A stretch of 64,000 bases of DNA from Macrostomum hystrix (taxonomy: Eukaryota; Platyhelminthes; Macrostomidae): positions 25,557,501-25,621,500 of the forward strand of contig CATNEN010000001.1 in assembly GCA_950097015.1 (NCBI GenBank), in the 5' to 3' direction. Below, piece by piece: positions 10,198-22,200 of the stretch. Below the pieces are notes generated by a model that was not told the DNA's origin, did no database searches, and saw only the letters and a list, made by a program, of their open reading frames with translations. Position numbers and translations under genes: made by a program. Positions within the stretch are counted from its first letter, which is position 1. Each line of letters opens with the position of its first letter.

Positions 10198-11253
10198 GCG
10201 CAGGCTGGAGCAACCTTTTTTTTTCTCTTCGGACAGTCTTTGTCGTCTGGGCTGCTACTATCATCGCTGTATTGTTTTTCTTTGTTGAGCAGCGTTCTGA
10301 TTGGGTGCGTGTTGCAGGCGAGTGGCCTGGTCGTCGGGCGTTCACTTGAGTGATGTTGAATTTTAGCAATTGTTTTGCATTTGCACTTTTTTTACATTGA
10401 CCAGTGTCTTACAATTTTTTTAACTTTTACAAATCTTTTACAACCTGACTGCCGCGGATTGTTTCCGATCCGAGCAGTTTTTAATTCCTTGTTAGGAAAG
10501 CTTTATCCTTAATACTCAATATCTAATTTCAATATTTCAATATTAATGTACATGTACGCTGTGCCGTTATTAATCTCTCGCATCCTGGAAACTCAGTCTG
10601 GGTGTGTACTGTAACACCCTGTTGTGATGCCCTTATGTAAAATTGCATTTTGTGGTTGGGTATATTTTTCTATTTTAACTGTTCCCGTTGCATTATGTTC
10701 GCCGTCAAATTGTTTTGATCTCGCGGTTTTTTTTTCCTTTGTGTCAAATGCCCTCTGTGGCCTGCGGAAATCACTGTGTTCCCGTTGTTAAGCCATCTTG
10801 AGCACTTACTTGTATCTGTGTCGCGAACGTGTGCGAGTCAAGCAGTGCGAATTTTTCCCTGCGGCACCAGTCCACCTCTTGCCGGTCAACCCTTTGTTAA
10901 CCAAAACTCTTATCGTATTTGTTCGCGTCCGCCGTTCAGCGTGTCGTGCGTATTATCCCCTGCTCTTGAGCAAGGTGTTTAATGCTGTTGTTTTAATCGC
11001 TTTGATATTTTCTCATATATGATACTTTCCTGTATTGTATGCTCTAGTTAGCGCATTCTCATGCGTGGATGTCTGGCCTTTTACGACCCTGCCTACTGCT
11101 AGTAGTGTGGTTGAGCCCAGCAAGGGTTATGCGTATTTCGTTCTGATTGCCGGATTTTGCGTTGAATGCCGCCCAGTTATTTTGTGCTCTCGTGCCTATC
11201 GTTGTCCGCGCCTGTTTGCAATGAGGACATTGCCTTGTCGTAGAGGAGTGTTG
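10198..11253 (+). other. 3' non-coding region of the LTR element
   Basis: About 1.05 kb between the pol stop and the 3' LTR, long for a Gypsy element. It holds only short ORFs (up to 85 codons) without recognisable domains and no transmembrane-rich frame suggesting env. A short purine-rich stretch (AGAGGAG, 11242-11248) just before the LTR is the only polypurine-tract candidate, and it is weak. Confidence 0.6.
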
Positions 11254-11563
11254 TGTAGTACGGCTGGAAATGTTCTTTTAAAATTGCGCTAAATATTTAA
11301 TTGTTGCTATACAGTAACTATAGCGATTGCAAATAACATTATTATGTTATTAATTTCTACTTTTATGACCCTTGAAAATAATGCAAATATTAATTATAAA
11401 TTATTTTAATCGTTGTCTAATTAAAATATAATCGCACCAGTTTGAAAAGCGCGCTGCAATCGATTGTAAGTGTAAAGGCGCGGCGCGGCGTGTAAACTGA
11501 AGACGTTAAATTGCTGTAGTAAAACTGTTTAAATTCGCGGCCTTCAAACTCAGTTATACTACA
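11254..11563 (+). repeat. 3' LTR
   Basis: A 310-bp copy of the 5' LTR. By eye I find a single substitution between the two. It is followed directly by the second GAAA of the target-site duplication. Confidence 0.95.
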
Positions 11564-11572
11564 GAAAGCCTA

Positions 11573-12679
11573 ACTGATATGTATTAGGTCTCTGAAATCA
11601 TTCAACTTTTCTTTTTTAAATTCTTGTGATTGTGATGATGCTTCTGTTAATGCTGTTTCTTAACTTTTGCACATGGTAGACATGTCTAGGTGCCCATTGT
11701 CTAGATTGGTCATTGCTTAGAGTAATATCATTGCCTTTCTAGTCCTAAATTCTATAACCATTTTTTGCTATTGCTTAAGTTTATTTGTGTTGATTGAGTT
11801 TTAACATCCTCAAGTTAATATTATCTGGCACATTATCTAATATATTGCAAGTTCTTACAGGCCTAAAACATGTATAAGGATAGACTTTTCCTAACCTTGG
11901 CCATAGCAGGGGTGTAGTTATCAGGGAATACAGGGATATTGTGACAAGTGTTTAGTTAGTTGTTGTGTAGCGGATTTGGGTTGGGATTTAAATATATTGC
12001 TTTCTAAGTTTGTTTGTTTGACTAGCTGTGAGGTGGTAACGGGTGGGGACGGCGACGGCAACACTCAAAACATGCTTATTATTATAACAACAGAAAGTAC
12101 TAATTGGGTGTTGAATAAATTTGGTGCAATAATACCCAAGTGTACACTTAGGAAATAAGCCAATCAGAATATAGGGTCAAGGTCAGAGCCAAGTTCTACT
12201 TTCTAGTCACAGAATAAAATGATTATTGCGCAAAAAGTGAATGAAGAGTGAAGTGCGAAAACCAAAATAGTGTACCATACATAATATTCCGGATACTGTA
12301 TTGTTATAATAAGAAAAGTAAGAAAGAAAGCATTTACAATAATTAAACAGCTGCGATAAACAAACTGCCACAATATATTCTCCCATTTGTCTGCTTAAAC
12401 AGTTGCCCATTATATAAGTTAAAGTTTACTGATTTTTATCGCCGTATTTTCATGTTTCTTTGACAATATTTAGCTTGTTTTACAAATGTAGAGTATGAAT
12501 TAATGTACTAATGTACTAAACTAGAGTAAGTATGAATTCGCTAATAATGCAGTTATCATTTATATTTAAATATTTCCCACAGCTGCAGCATGCGCTCCAC
12601 TCTACTGCCCTGTGAGTAGCCACCAAGGAGCACGATTCGAGAGCACTCCAAGGAGAGAGCGGCAGACACTGGCCTGCCC
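11573..12679. repeat. Segmental-duplication flank, copy 1 (upstream of gene A)
   Basis: Nearly base-for-base the same as 57853-58961, beginning at ACTGATATGTATTAGG. Differences are scattered substitutions and 1-2 bp indels. It is AT-rich, carries no convincing ORF (a 60-codon frame at 11976 is conserved only because the block is duplicated) and leads into the ankyrin-kinase promoter. It marks the left edge of the duplicated block shared by genes A and C. Confidence 0.85.
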
Positions 12680-12710
12680 GTTGTCATGGCAACAATTTCA
12701 GGCATAAAAG
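12680..12710 (+). promoter_or_regulatory. Putative gene A promoter: X-box plus TATA-like
   Basis: GTTGTCATGGCAAC (12680-12693) is one base from the palindromic RFX X-box GTTGCCATGGCAAC. CATAAAAG (12703-12710) is a TATA-like element about 90 bp before the ATG at 12801. The gene C copy has the perfect X-box. RFX factors are known regulators of ciliary genes in animals, but control of this gene by RFX is inference. Confidence 0.5.
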
Positions 12711-12800
12711 CAGTCTCCGAGCTGCAGCCGGCCAGAGGTGGAATCGCTGTGTGCTCACCTTGAGCAGTGCTCAATCTAACTTCTCACTCTAATCAGTCCC

Positions 12801-15800
12801 ATGGCTGCTGGAGGCCCAAGCGATGACCAGGTGAGGGACTCAGAGCCAATCACAGTGCTCTTTCTATTGCTCAAATATTGACTGAACCTGTCCACTGACT
12901 GTTGCATTGCCGACTCTCAGCTGCAGAGACTCGCCCAGCTGACCGTCCAGGGCGACTTTGGCCAGGTGCGCCAACTCGCGAAGCGACAGCTGGTGGCAAG
13001 CACAGATGACAGCGGATGGACCATCTTGATGCTGGTGGCCGACGCTCCAGATACTCCCGTGGATGCTGAGAAGTGCGTATTGTACTTATTTGAGTTGGGC
13101 GCGGATCCGGGAGCGCGTGACGGGGCCGGCGACACGGCTGCGCACGTGGCAGCCAGACGGAACCACCTGCGGCTGCTGGCGCTGCTGCCGTTCGATGCGA
13201 AGTGGCTGCAGAACGAGCGAGGCGCGACACCGCTGATGGAGGCAGCTCGGGCCGGCAGCTGGCGAACCGCGAAACACCTGCTGCATCTGCTGAGGCAGTT
13301 AAGGTATGATGAGTACCTTTATAAGAGAGGCACCTCGAAGAGGGATCAGCTGCTCGGCCTGCAGGACAGCGAAGGTCAAACCGCGCTCGACCTGGCGAGG
13401 CAGGGCGGCCACTCAGAGCTGGCCAGCGACATTGAGCGGTGAGTGATCAGTTCGCTGCTGTGCCCGATTCGCAGCATTGCAGCTGGGGTGGCCTGAGCAT
13501 TGGTCTCAGCCCAGCCAATCAGAGCCAGTCAGCTGAAGCCGCTGTTGTTTGCATGGCCCAATGGGATTTCATTTCGGTGCAGTCGCTTTTGCATTTCTAG
13601 TTTAGCAACACGAGCTAACTAATAAATCGATTGGAGATCACTAAAATGGGAACTTGTCAATCTGGGAAAGCATTAGAGATGCAGGGGAGTTTTGTGCATG
13701 CAACTGAATTCCCCATGTGGTTGTGTCTCCCACAGCCAGTTTCCCTTCCCCAATATTCTGATTGGCTGGGATTTCACTTCCCTTAACTTGGAGATTCGCA
13801 AATAGGCAATCAGCAAATCTCCAATGGCCAGTGCACAGATTTGTGTGTGCCACATTGGCAGCACTGAGAATTGGCATTTCTCATGCCGCAGTGCTTTCTC
13901 GACCCCAACACTTTGCTGATGCAGCGAATTTGAGGCTGAGTAAAAATGAGCTTGTCTGAAACTGCTGCCTGTTTGTGTGCGATGAGAATTTCGCATTTGA
14001 TTTCTTCTGCTTTGCAGGGAGATGCGGCTGCGAGTGGGTGTAAATGGCGGCATCTCCGGCCTGACAGACTCGGTGAGTGGCATCTGGGGTGCCGATGTGG
14101 GTGCAGATGAGCAGCTGTACTCAAATTCTCCACTCGCCTTGCAGGAGGAGGCAGAGCGAGAGGAACTGCAGCGGCTGGCCGATACGGGCGACTCGGCGGG
14201 GCTGCGGCGAGCGGCGACCCGCGGCAACTGCGACCTGCCGGACAGGATGGGTCGGACAACGTTAATGCATGCAGCTTGGAACATCCAGTGCTCTGACGGG
14301 GCTCTGTGGCTGCATCTGCTGCAGCTCGGGGACCCCACCTGTACTGATGTGAGTGCTGACAGTTGCCTGCACAGGGCAGCCTGGGCTGGCAATTCTGCCG
14401 CAGTCTCCCAGCTGCTCCATGCCGGAGCCTCCGCCAACGCCAGTGATTGGGAAGAAGCCAACACCAGGGGTTGGATTGAATTCACGCCCCTCATGCGGGC
14501 AGCCAGGGCGCCCCCCGTCACCGCCGCCGCAGTCGGTCGGGCTCTGCTGGCCGCAGGGTCGGACTGGAGCCTGCAGGACAATTATGGCAGGACTGCGCTG
14601 GATTTGGCCACAGTGGAGGGAAAGAGCGAACTGGCCGAGCTGCTGCGTGGGTGAGTTGCCATGGCGACTGAGAATGTCTCTCATCTTGCATTATCGCACT
14701 GAGTGGGTGCAGGTCGCAGTGTTTCACTGATCAGAGTCAAAGTGGGTTGCAATTTTTAGCCAAAGTATTTTCTGTCCAATCAGAGTTTTGCCAGCCTCTG
14801 CCACTCAAGCAGTTTGCAGTGCCGTAAATAATAGCATTAATATTATCAGTGGGAATAAAGCTTTCCATTTGCTGCTTTTTATAGGTGGCCCCGCCTCTCT
14901 GCCCCCTCGGCACCTCTCCCCCCCACGGCAACTCGTCACCTCGCAGCCAGCGAGAGGCAATTCTGCCCATTCCGCTGACTCCTGAGCACACACGCACACA
15001 GATGCCTTCAATAAAGTTGACAGCTATCCAAATATTTTTGCGGAGTCTGTCTCGGTTTCCTCACCTTCTTCAGTGATTTGCCACTGGCCAAGTGAGCCTC
15101 ACTGACCAAAAACTGTCAGTTGAAGAGCGGTAGAAGGGAAGTGGGATATTTTTGTATTTACTTTTCCCCACGGCATGCCAGGGCAGGAATCTGACATTCT
15201 CCTTCGGTAGCATGTTTTGAGACAGGGGAGATGAGACAGGGAGATGAGACAGGGGAGATGAGACAGGGGAGATGAGACAGGGAGATGAGACAGAGGAGAT
15301 GAGACAGGGAGATGAGACAGGGGAGATGAGACAGGGAGATGAGACAGGGGAGATGAGACAGGGAGATGAGACAGGGGAGATGAGACAGGGAGATGAGACA
15401 GGGGAGATGAGACAGGGAGATAAGACAGGGAAATAAGACAGGGAGATGAGACAGGGGAGATGAGACAGGGAGATGAGACAGGGAGATGAGACAGGGAGAT
15501 GAGACAGGGGAGATGAGACAGGGAGATGAGACAGGGAAATAAGACAGGGAGATGAGACAGGGAGATGAGACAGGGAAATAAGACAGGGAGATGAGACAGG
15601 GAGATCAGACAGGGAGATCAGACAGGGGAGATGAGACAGGGAGATAAGACGGCGGAGATGAGACAGGGGAGATGTGACGGTGGAGATGCGACAGGGGAGT
15701 TGAGACATTACAAAAAATAGTACCATTAGCATCGAAATAGAGGCTAATAGAAATAACTAATGTGAAACAGGCAGTCTGGTGTCTCGGGACTTGTTCTCAG

Positions 15801-15891
15801 CAGTTTTCTGAGCTTTCTCTTGAGTAAATTCCCTCATTTCTGCCTACAGGTACGAAGGCAAGAAGTACTTTGACGCGCCTACGCAGCCTCG
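12801..15891 (+). CDS. Gene A: ankyrin-repeat protein, kinase part missing
   Basis: Five exons by GT-AG splicing and phase: 12801-12830, 12921-13438, 14018-14072, 14145-14650 and 15850-15891. The start ATG begins MAAGGPSDDQ, the same 10-residue first exon as genes B and C. Exon 2 codes for about four ankyrin repeats (motifs such as GDTAAHVAARRNHLRLL, GATPLMEAARAG and GQTALDLARQGGHSEL). Exon 4 codes for about four more (GNSAAVSQLLHAGASANA, GRTALDLATVEGKSELAELL). Ankyrin repeats bind partner proteins. Exon 5 encodes the YEGKKYFDAPTQP linker and ends in phase 2. The next sequence is a 33-bp array and then gene B, with no kinase exons between. It could be a truncated duplicate, an ankyrin-only gene ended by intronic polyadenylation, or the 5' part of a transcript that runs into gene B. 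Confidence 0.7.
15219..15705. repeat. 14/15-bp GA-rich minisatellite, gene A intron 4
   Basis: Tandem GGAGATGAGACAGGG units, mixing 14- and 15-bp versions, with G/A on the sense strand. It lies about 145 bp before the linker exon. Matching arrays hold the same relative position in gene B (twice) and gene C, so the array predates the gene duplications. Confidence 0.92.
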
Positions 15892-15966
15892 GTGAGTTCG
15901 TTTGCGGTTTCTTAGAAAATACCACAGCCTCTTCTTATGCCTTACTTGTCTTGTCTTGCTTTTCAT

Positions 15967-16207
15967 AGATGAATATGATTGGCTGATTCATGCAATAAGG
16001 GATGAATGTGATTGGCTGATTGATGCAATAAGGGATGAATATGATTGGCTGATTGATGCAATAAGGGATGAATATGATTGGCTGATTGATGCAATAAGGG
16101 ATGAATGTGATTGGCAGACTGGCGCAATAAGGGATAAATATGATTGGCTGATTGGCGCAATAAGGGATGGATATGATTGGCTGATTGATGCAATAAGGGA
16201 TGAATAT
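15967..16207. repeat. 33-bp minisatellite array 1 (A/B junction)
   Basis: About seven 33-bp units containing GATTGGCTGATTGATG. It runs straight into the sequence just upstream of gene B's ATG through a partial unit (near 16205-16215). The junction between the two tandem gene copies therefore lies in or next to the array. Confidence 0.93.
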
Positions 16208-16244
16208 AATAATATCAATCAAACTTCTCACTCTAATCAGTCCC

Positions 16245-19200
16245 ATGGCTGCTGGAGGCCCAAGCGATGACCAGGTGAGGGACTCAGAGCCAATCACAGT
16301 GCTCTTCCTATTGCTCAAATATTGACTGAACTTGCCCACTGACTGTTGCATTGCCGACTCTCAGCTGCAGAGACTCGCCCAGCTGACCGTCCAGGGCGAC
16401 TTTGGCCAGGTGCGCCAACTGGCGACGCGACAGCTGGTGGCAAGCACAGATGACAGCGGAAGGACCATCTTGATGCTGGTGGCCGGCGCTCCACAGACTC
16501 CCGTGGATGCTGAGAAGTGCGTATTGTACTTATTTGAGTTGGGCGCAGATCCGAGGGCGCGTGATGGGGCGGGCGACACGGCAGCGCACGTGGCTGCCAG
16601 ACGAAACCACCTGCGGCTGCTGGCGCTGCTGCCGTTCGATGCGAAGTGGCTGCAGAACGAGCGAGGCGCGACACCGCTGATGGAGGCAGCTCGGGCCGGC
16701 AGCTGGCGAACCGCGAAACACCTGCTGCATCTGCTGAGGCAGAGGAGGTATAATGAGTATAAGGAGAGAGGCAACTCGAAGAGGGATCAGCTGCTCGGCC
16801 TGCAGGACAGCGAAGGTCGAACCGCGCTCGACCTGGCGAGGCAGGGCGGCCACTCAGAGCTGGCCAGCGACATTGAGCGGTGAGTGATCAGTTCGCTGCT
16901 GTGCCCGATTCGCAGCATTGCAGCTGGGGTGGCCTGAGCATTGGTCTCAGCCCAGCCAATCAGAGCCAGTCAGCTGAAGCCGCTGTTGTTTGCATGGCCC
17001 AATGGGATTTCATTTCGGTGCAGTCGCTTTTGCATTTCTAGTTTAGCAACTCGAGCTAACTAATAAATCGATTGGAGATCACTGAAATGGGAACTTGTCA
17101 ATCTGGGAAAGCATTAGAGATGCAGGGGAGTTTTGTGCATGCAACTGAATTCCCCATGTGTTTATGTCTCCCACGGGCAGTTTCCCTTCCCCAATATTCT
17201 GATTGGCTGAGATTTTACTTCCCTTAACTTGGAGATTCGCAAATACGCAATCAGCAAATCTCCAATGGCCAGTGCACAGATTTGTGTGTGCCACATTGGC
17301 AGCACTGAGAATTGGCATTTCTCATGCCGCAGTGCTTTCTCGACCCCAACACTTTGCTGATGCAGCGAATTTGAGGCTGAGTAAAAATGAGCTTGTCTGA
17401 AACTGCTGCCTGTTTGTGTGCGATGAGAATTTCGCATTTGATTTCTTCTGCTTTGCAGGGAGATGCGGCTGCGAGTGGATGGACTTGGCTGGATCTCCGG
17501 CCTGACAGACTCGGTGAGTGGCATCTGGGGTGCCGATGTGGGTGCAGATGATCAGCTGTGCTCAAATTCTCCACTCGCCTTTGCAGGAGGAGGCAGAGCG
17601 AGCGGAACTGGGGCGGCTGGCCTGGGCGGGCGACTCGGCGGGGCTGCGGCGAGCGGCGACCCGCGGCAACTGCGACCTGCCGGACAGTGGGGGTCAGACA
17701 GCGTTAATGTCGGCAGCTCGGAACATCCAGTGCTCTGACCGGGCTCTGTGGCAGCATCTGCTGCAGCTCGGGGACCCCACCTGTGCTGATATGGTTGCTC
17801 ACAGTTGCCTGCACTGGGCAGTCCAGGCTGGCAATTCTGCCGCAGTCTCCCAGCTGGTCCATGCCGGAGCCTCCGCCAACGCCAGGGATTGTATTGAATT
17901 CACGCCCCTCATGCGGGCAGCCGAGGCGCCCCCCGCCACCGCCGCCGCAGTCGGTCGGGCTCTGCTGGCCGCAGGGTCGGACTGGAGCCTGAAGAACAAT
18001 TATGGCAGGACTGCGCTGGATTCGGCCACAATTCTGGGAAATAGCGAACTGGCCGAGCTGCTGCGTGGGTGAGTTGCCATGGCGACTGAGAATGTCTCTC
18101 ATCTTGCATTATCGCACTGAGTGGGTGCAGGTCGCAGTGTTTCACTGATCAGAGTCAAAGTGGGTTGCAATTTTTAGCCAAAGTATTTTCTGTCCAATCA
18201 GAGTTTTGCCAGCCTCTGCCACTCAAGCAGTTTGCAGTGCCGTAAATAATAGCATTAATATTATCAGTGGGAATAAAGCTTTCCATTTGCTGCTTTTTAT
18301 AGGTGAAAATGCGCACTGCGTACCGTGCGGGCCGCTCTCACAAAGCCCAATTTTCAGTGCGCAATTCAGAGTTTGTGCAGTCCGAAGCAACTTCTGCTTT
18401 CGACGCTGTGGAAATTGGGGCTTGTGAAACGGCTGAGCATCGCTTCTGGAGGGGTGGGCGTGCGGGCGCTCTCCCATTGGCTGGCGGCCTCCCCGCCACG
18501 TCTCTCTCATTGGCTGGCGGCCTCCGCCAGTCAGTTTTAGCGTTGCGCTGTTGCGCTGTTGCGCTGCTATTGCTGGAAAACTGACACAGCTGAGCTAAAA
18601 TGCACAGTTTAGTTACAGTTAGCTGCTACTTGAACTGTTAATTGGCATTGGCATTAATTACTGCAGTGCCTTCAGCAAACACAAGCAAAGGACAGGACAC
18701 ACTCAGGACAAACACAAGTCAGCAATCAGACGCAGACTAAAGTGCATTGAATGAAAAACAGTCTGGCTGACTGTGGCTCACTTGGCGCAAGTGACGGCCT
18801 ACAGGGTGGCTGTTAAGAAGAGGCCACCCACAGAGTGGGGGTCGAGGGCCGCACAGGCAAATGAAAATGTGCGGAGAGGCCCCCAGCGAAGGCAGGGACT
18901 GTGGAGTGGGGTGGGTGGCCCCGCCTCTCTGCCCCCTCGTCACCTCGCAGCCAGCGAGAGGCAATTCTGCCCATTTCGCTGACTCCTGAGCACACACGCA
19001 CACAGATGCCTTCAATAAAGTTGACAGCTATCCAACTTTTGCGGAGTCTGTCTCGGTTTCCTCACCTTCTTCAGTGCTTTGCCACTGGCCAAGTGAGCCT
19101 CACTGACCAAAAACTGTCAGTTGAAGAGCGGTAGAAGGGGAGTGGGATATTTTTGTATTCACTTTTCCCCACCGCATGCCAGGGCAGGAATCTGACATTC

Positions 19201-22200
19201 TCCTTCGGAAGCATGTTATGAGACAGGGAGATGAGACAGGGAGATGAGACAGGGGAGATGAGACAGGGAGATGAGACAGGGGAGATGAGACAGGGAGATG
19301 AGACAGGGAGATGAGATAGGGGAGATGAGACGGCGGAGATGAGACAGGGGAGATGAGACAGGGGAGATGAGACAGGGGAGATGAGACGGCGGAGATGAGA
19401 CAGGGGAGATGAGACAGGGGAGATGAGACGGCGGAGATGAGACAATACAAAAAATAGTACCATTAGCATAGAAATAAAGGCTAATAGAAATAACTAATGT
19501 GAAACAGGCAGTCTGGTGTCTCGGGACTTGTTCTCAGCAGTTTTCTGAGCTTTCTCTTGAGTAAATTCCCTCATTTCTGCCTACAGGTACGAAGGCAAGA
19601 AGTACTTTGACGCGCCTACGCAGCGTCGGTGAGTTCGTTTGCGGTTTCTTAGATAATACCTCAGCCTCTTCTTATGCCTTGCTTGTCTTGTCTTGCTTTT
19701 CATGGATTAATATGATTGGCTGATTGATGCAATAAGGGATGAATGTGATTGGCTGATTGATGCAATAAGGGATGAATGTGATTGGCTGATTGATGCAATA
19801 AGGGATGAATGTGATTGGCTGATTGATGCAATAAGGGATGAATGTGATTGGCTGATTGATGCAATAAGGGATGAATGTGATTGGCCGATTGATGCAATAA
19901 GGGATGGATATCATTGGCTGATTGATGCAATAAGGGATGAATGTGATTGGCTGATTGATGCAATAAGGGATGGATATCATTAGCTGATTGATGCAATAAG
20001 GGATGAATGTGATTGGCTGATTGATGCAATAAGGGATGAATATGATTGGCTGATTCATGCAATAAGGGATGGATATCATTAGCTGATTGATGCAATAAGG
20101 GATGAATGTGATTGGCAGACTGGCGTAATAAGGGATGAATGTGATTGGCTGATTGATGCAATAAGGGATGAATGTGATTGGCTGATTGATGCAATAAGGG
20201 ATGAATGTGATTGGCTGATTGATGCAATAAGGGATGAATGTGATTGGCAGACTGGCGTAATAAGGGATGAATGTGATTGGCTGATTGATGCAATAAGGGA
20301 TGAATGTGATTGGCTGATTGATGCAATAAGGGATGAATGTGATTGGCTGATTGATGCAATAAGGGATGAATGTGATTGGCTGATTGATGCAATAAGGGAT
20401 GAATGTGATTGGCTGATTGATGCATAAGGGATGAATGTGATTGGCTGATTGATGCAATAAGGGATGAATGTGATTGGCTGATTGATGCAATAAGGGATGA
20501 ATGTGATTGGCCAATTGATGCAATAAGGGATGGATATCATTGGCTGATTGATGCAATAAGGGATGAATGTGATTGGCTGATTGATGCAATAAGGGATGAA
20601 TATGATTGGCTGATTGATGCAATAAGGGATGAATATGATTGGCTGATTGATGCAATAAGGGATGAATATGATTGGCTGATTGACGCAATAAGGGATGAAT
20701 ATGATTGGCTGATTGACGCATTAAGGGATGAATATGATTGGCTGATTGATGCAATAAGGGATGGATGTGATTGGCTGATTGATGCAAAAAGGGATGAATG
20801 TGATTGGCTGATTGATGCAATAAGGGATGAATATGATTGGCTGATTGATGCAATAAGGGATGGATGTGATTGGCTGATTGATGCAATAAGGGATGAATGT
20901 GATAAGCTGATTGATGCAATAAGGGATGAATGTGATTGGCTGATTGATGCAATAAGGGATGGATGTGATTGGCTGATTGATGCAATAAGGGATGGATATG
21001 ATTGGCTGATTGATGCAATAAGGGATGAATATGATAAGCTGATTGATGCAATAAGGGATGGATATCATTAGCTGATTGATGCAATAAGGGATGAATGTGA
21101 TTGGCTGATTGATGCAATAAGGGATGAATATGATTGGCTGATTCATGCAATAAGGGATGAATGTGATTGGCAGACTGGCGTAATAAGGGATGAATGTGAT
21201 TGGCTGATTGATGCAATAAGGGATGGATGTGATTGGCTGATTGATGCAATAAGGGATGAATGTGATTGGCTGATTGATGCAATAAGGGATGAATGTGATT
21301 GGCTGATTGATGCAATAAGGGATGGATGTGATTGGCTGATTGATGCAATAAGGGATGAATGTGATTGGCTGATTGATGCAATAAGGGATGAATGTGATTG
21401 GCTGATTGATGCAATAAGGGATAAATGTGATTGGCTGATTGATGCAATAAGGGATGGATATTATTGGCTGATTGATGCAATAAGGGATGAATGTGATAAG
21501 CTGATTGATGCAATAAGGGATGAATGTGATTGGCTGATTGACGCAATAAGGGATGAATGTGATTGGCTGATTGATGTAATAAGGGATGGATATCATTGGC
21601 TGATTGATGCAATAAGGGATGGATATCATTGGCTGATTGACGCAATAAGGGATGAATATGATTGTGTAGTCTGGCTTGTTGGTGCGCGTTTTCACATAGC
21701 CTAGGCCTATTTGCTCCGATCTTAGACCATAGAAACGTGCACTCGTTTCAACTATTTGTCTCAAATTGTGCATGTCTCATTGTATCATTTTGGCTTGAGT
21801 GTCTATGATAAAAACATATCAAAATCACACAATATTAGTGATTAATCGCTATTCGTGCACCAATGATTTGACCTCGGTGCAAATGCATTCGTGCACTCAT
21901 AGCAGTTCATTACTTATACATTGTAAACTACCTGAGTGTTTAAGGTGAGTTCGTTTGTATATTCTTAGAAACATTAATAGTCCGGAAAATCTCTGTCACT
22001 CTATAGTAACTGCTCATTTACCTGCTCAATCGAGGTGCTGAGTTTTATAATATATTTTTAGTTTAATCAAAATTGAACGCAATAAATCTAAATAGATAAT
22101 AAAGCGAAGTGCAGCAATAGACAAATGCAAAGAAGTAAACTATTCTGAATTTCTATCAGTCTTAATGAGTATCTGCTTTGTACCCGCATTGCAGCACTGT

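Larger units (their letters stand above)
4735..11563 (+). mobile_element. Ty3/Gypsy LTR retrotransposon, structurally intact
   Basis: Full-length element of 6,829 bp with two 310-bp LTRs (TGTAGT...ACTACA), a primer-binding site, gag, pol in the -1 frame and a 1-kb 3' non-coding region. The target duplication is GAAA at 4731-4734 and 11564-11567. The paralogous repeat at 50569-50572 shows the unfilled site with a single GAAA. The LTRs differ at one base by eye (TATTTTATT against TATTTAATT), which implies recent insertion. Gag and pol have no internal stops. Order of domains (protease, RT, RNase H, integrase) places it in Ty3/Gypsy. No envelope gene or chromodomain is recognised. It is probably capable of movement, though activity cannot be judged from sequence. 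Confidence 0.95.

Noticed and set aside
10776-11292. env-like gene in the LTR element's 3' region
   Set aside because: ORFs are under 90 codons with no signal peptide, cleavage motif or transmembrane pattern that I could support.
15070-15732. ORFs such as SLSHLPVSSPCLISP over the GA-rich arrays (also 34747-35575 and 61972-62375)
   Set aside because: Antisense translation of a 14/15-bp minisatellite within introns.
18309-18584. Small protein in intron 4 of genes B and C
   Set aside because: Its frame differs in length between the copies and entering it from exon 4 meets TGA first; conservation is explained by recent duplication.
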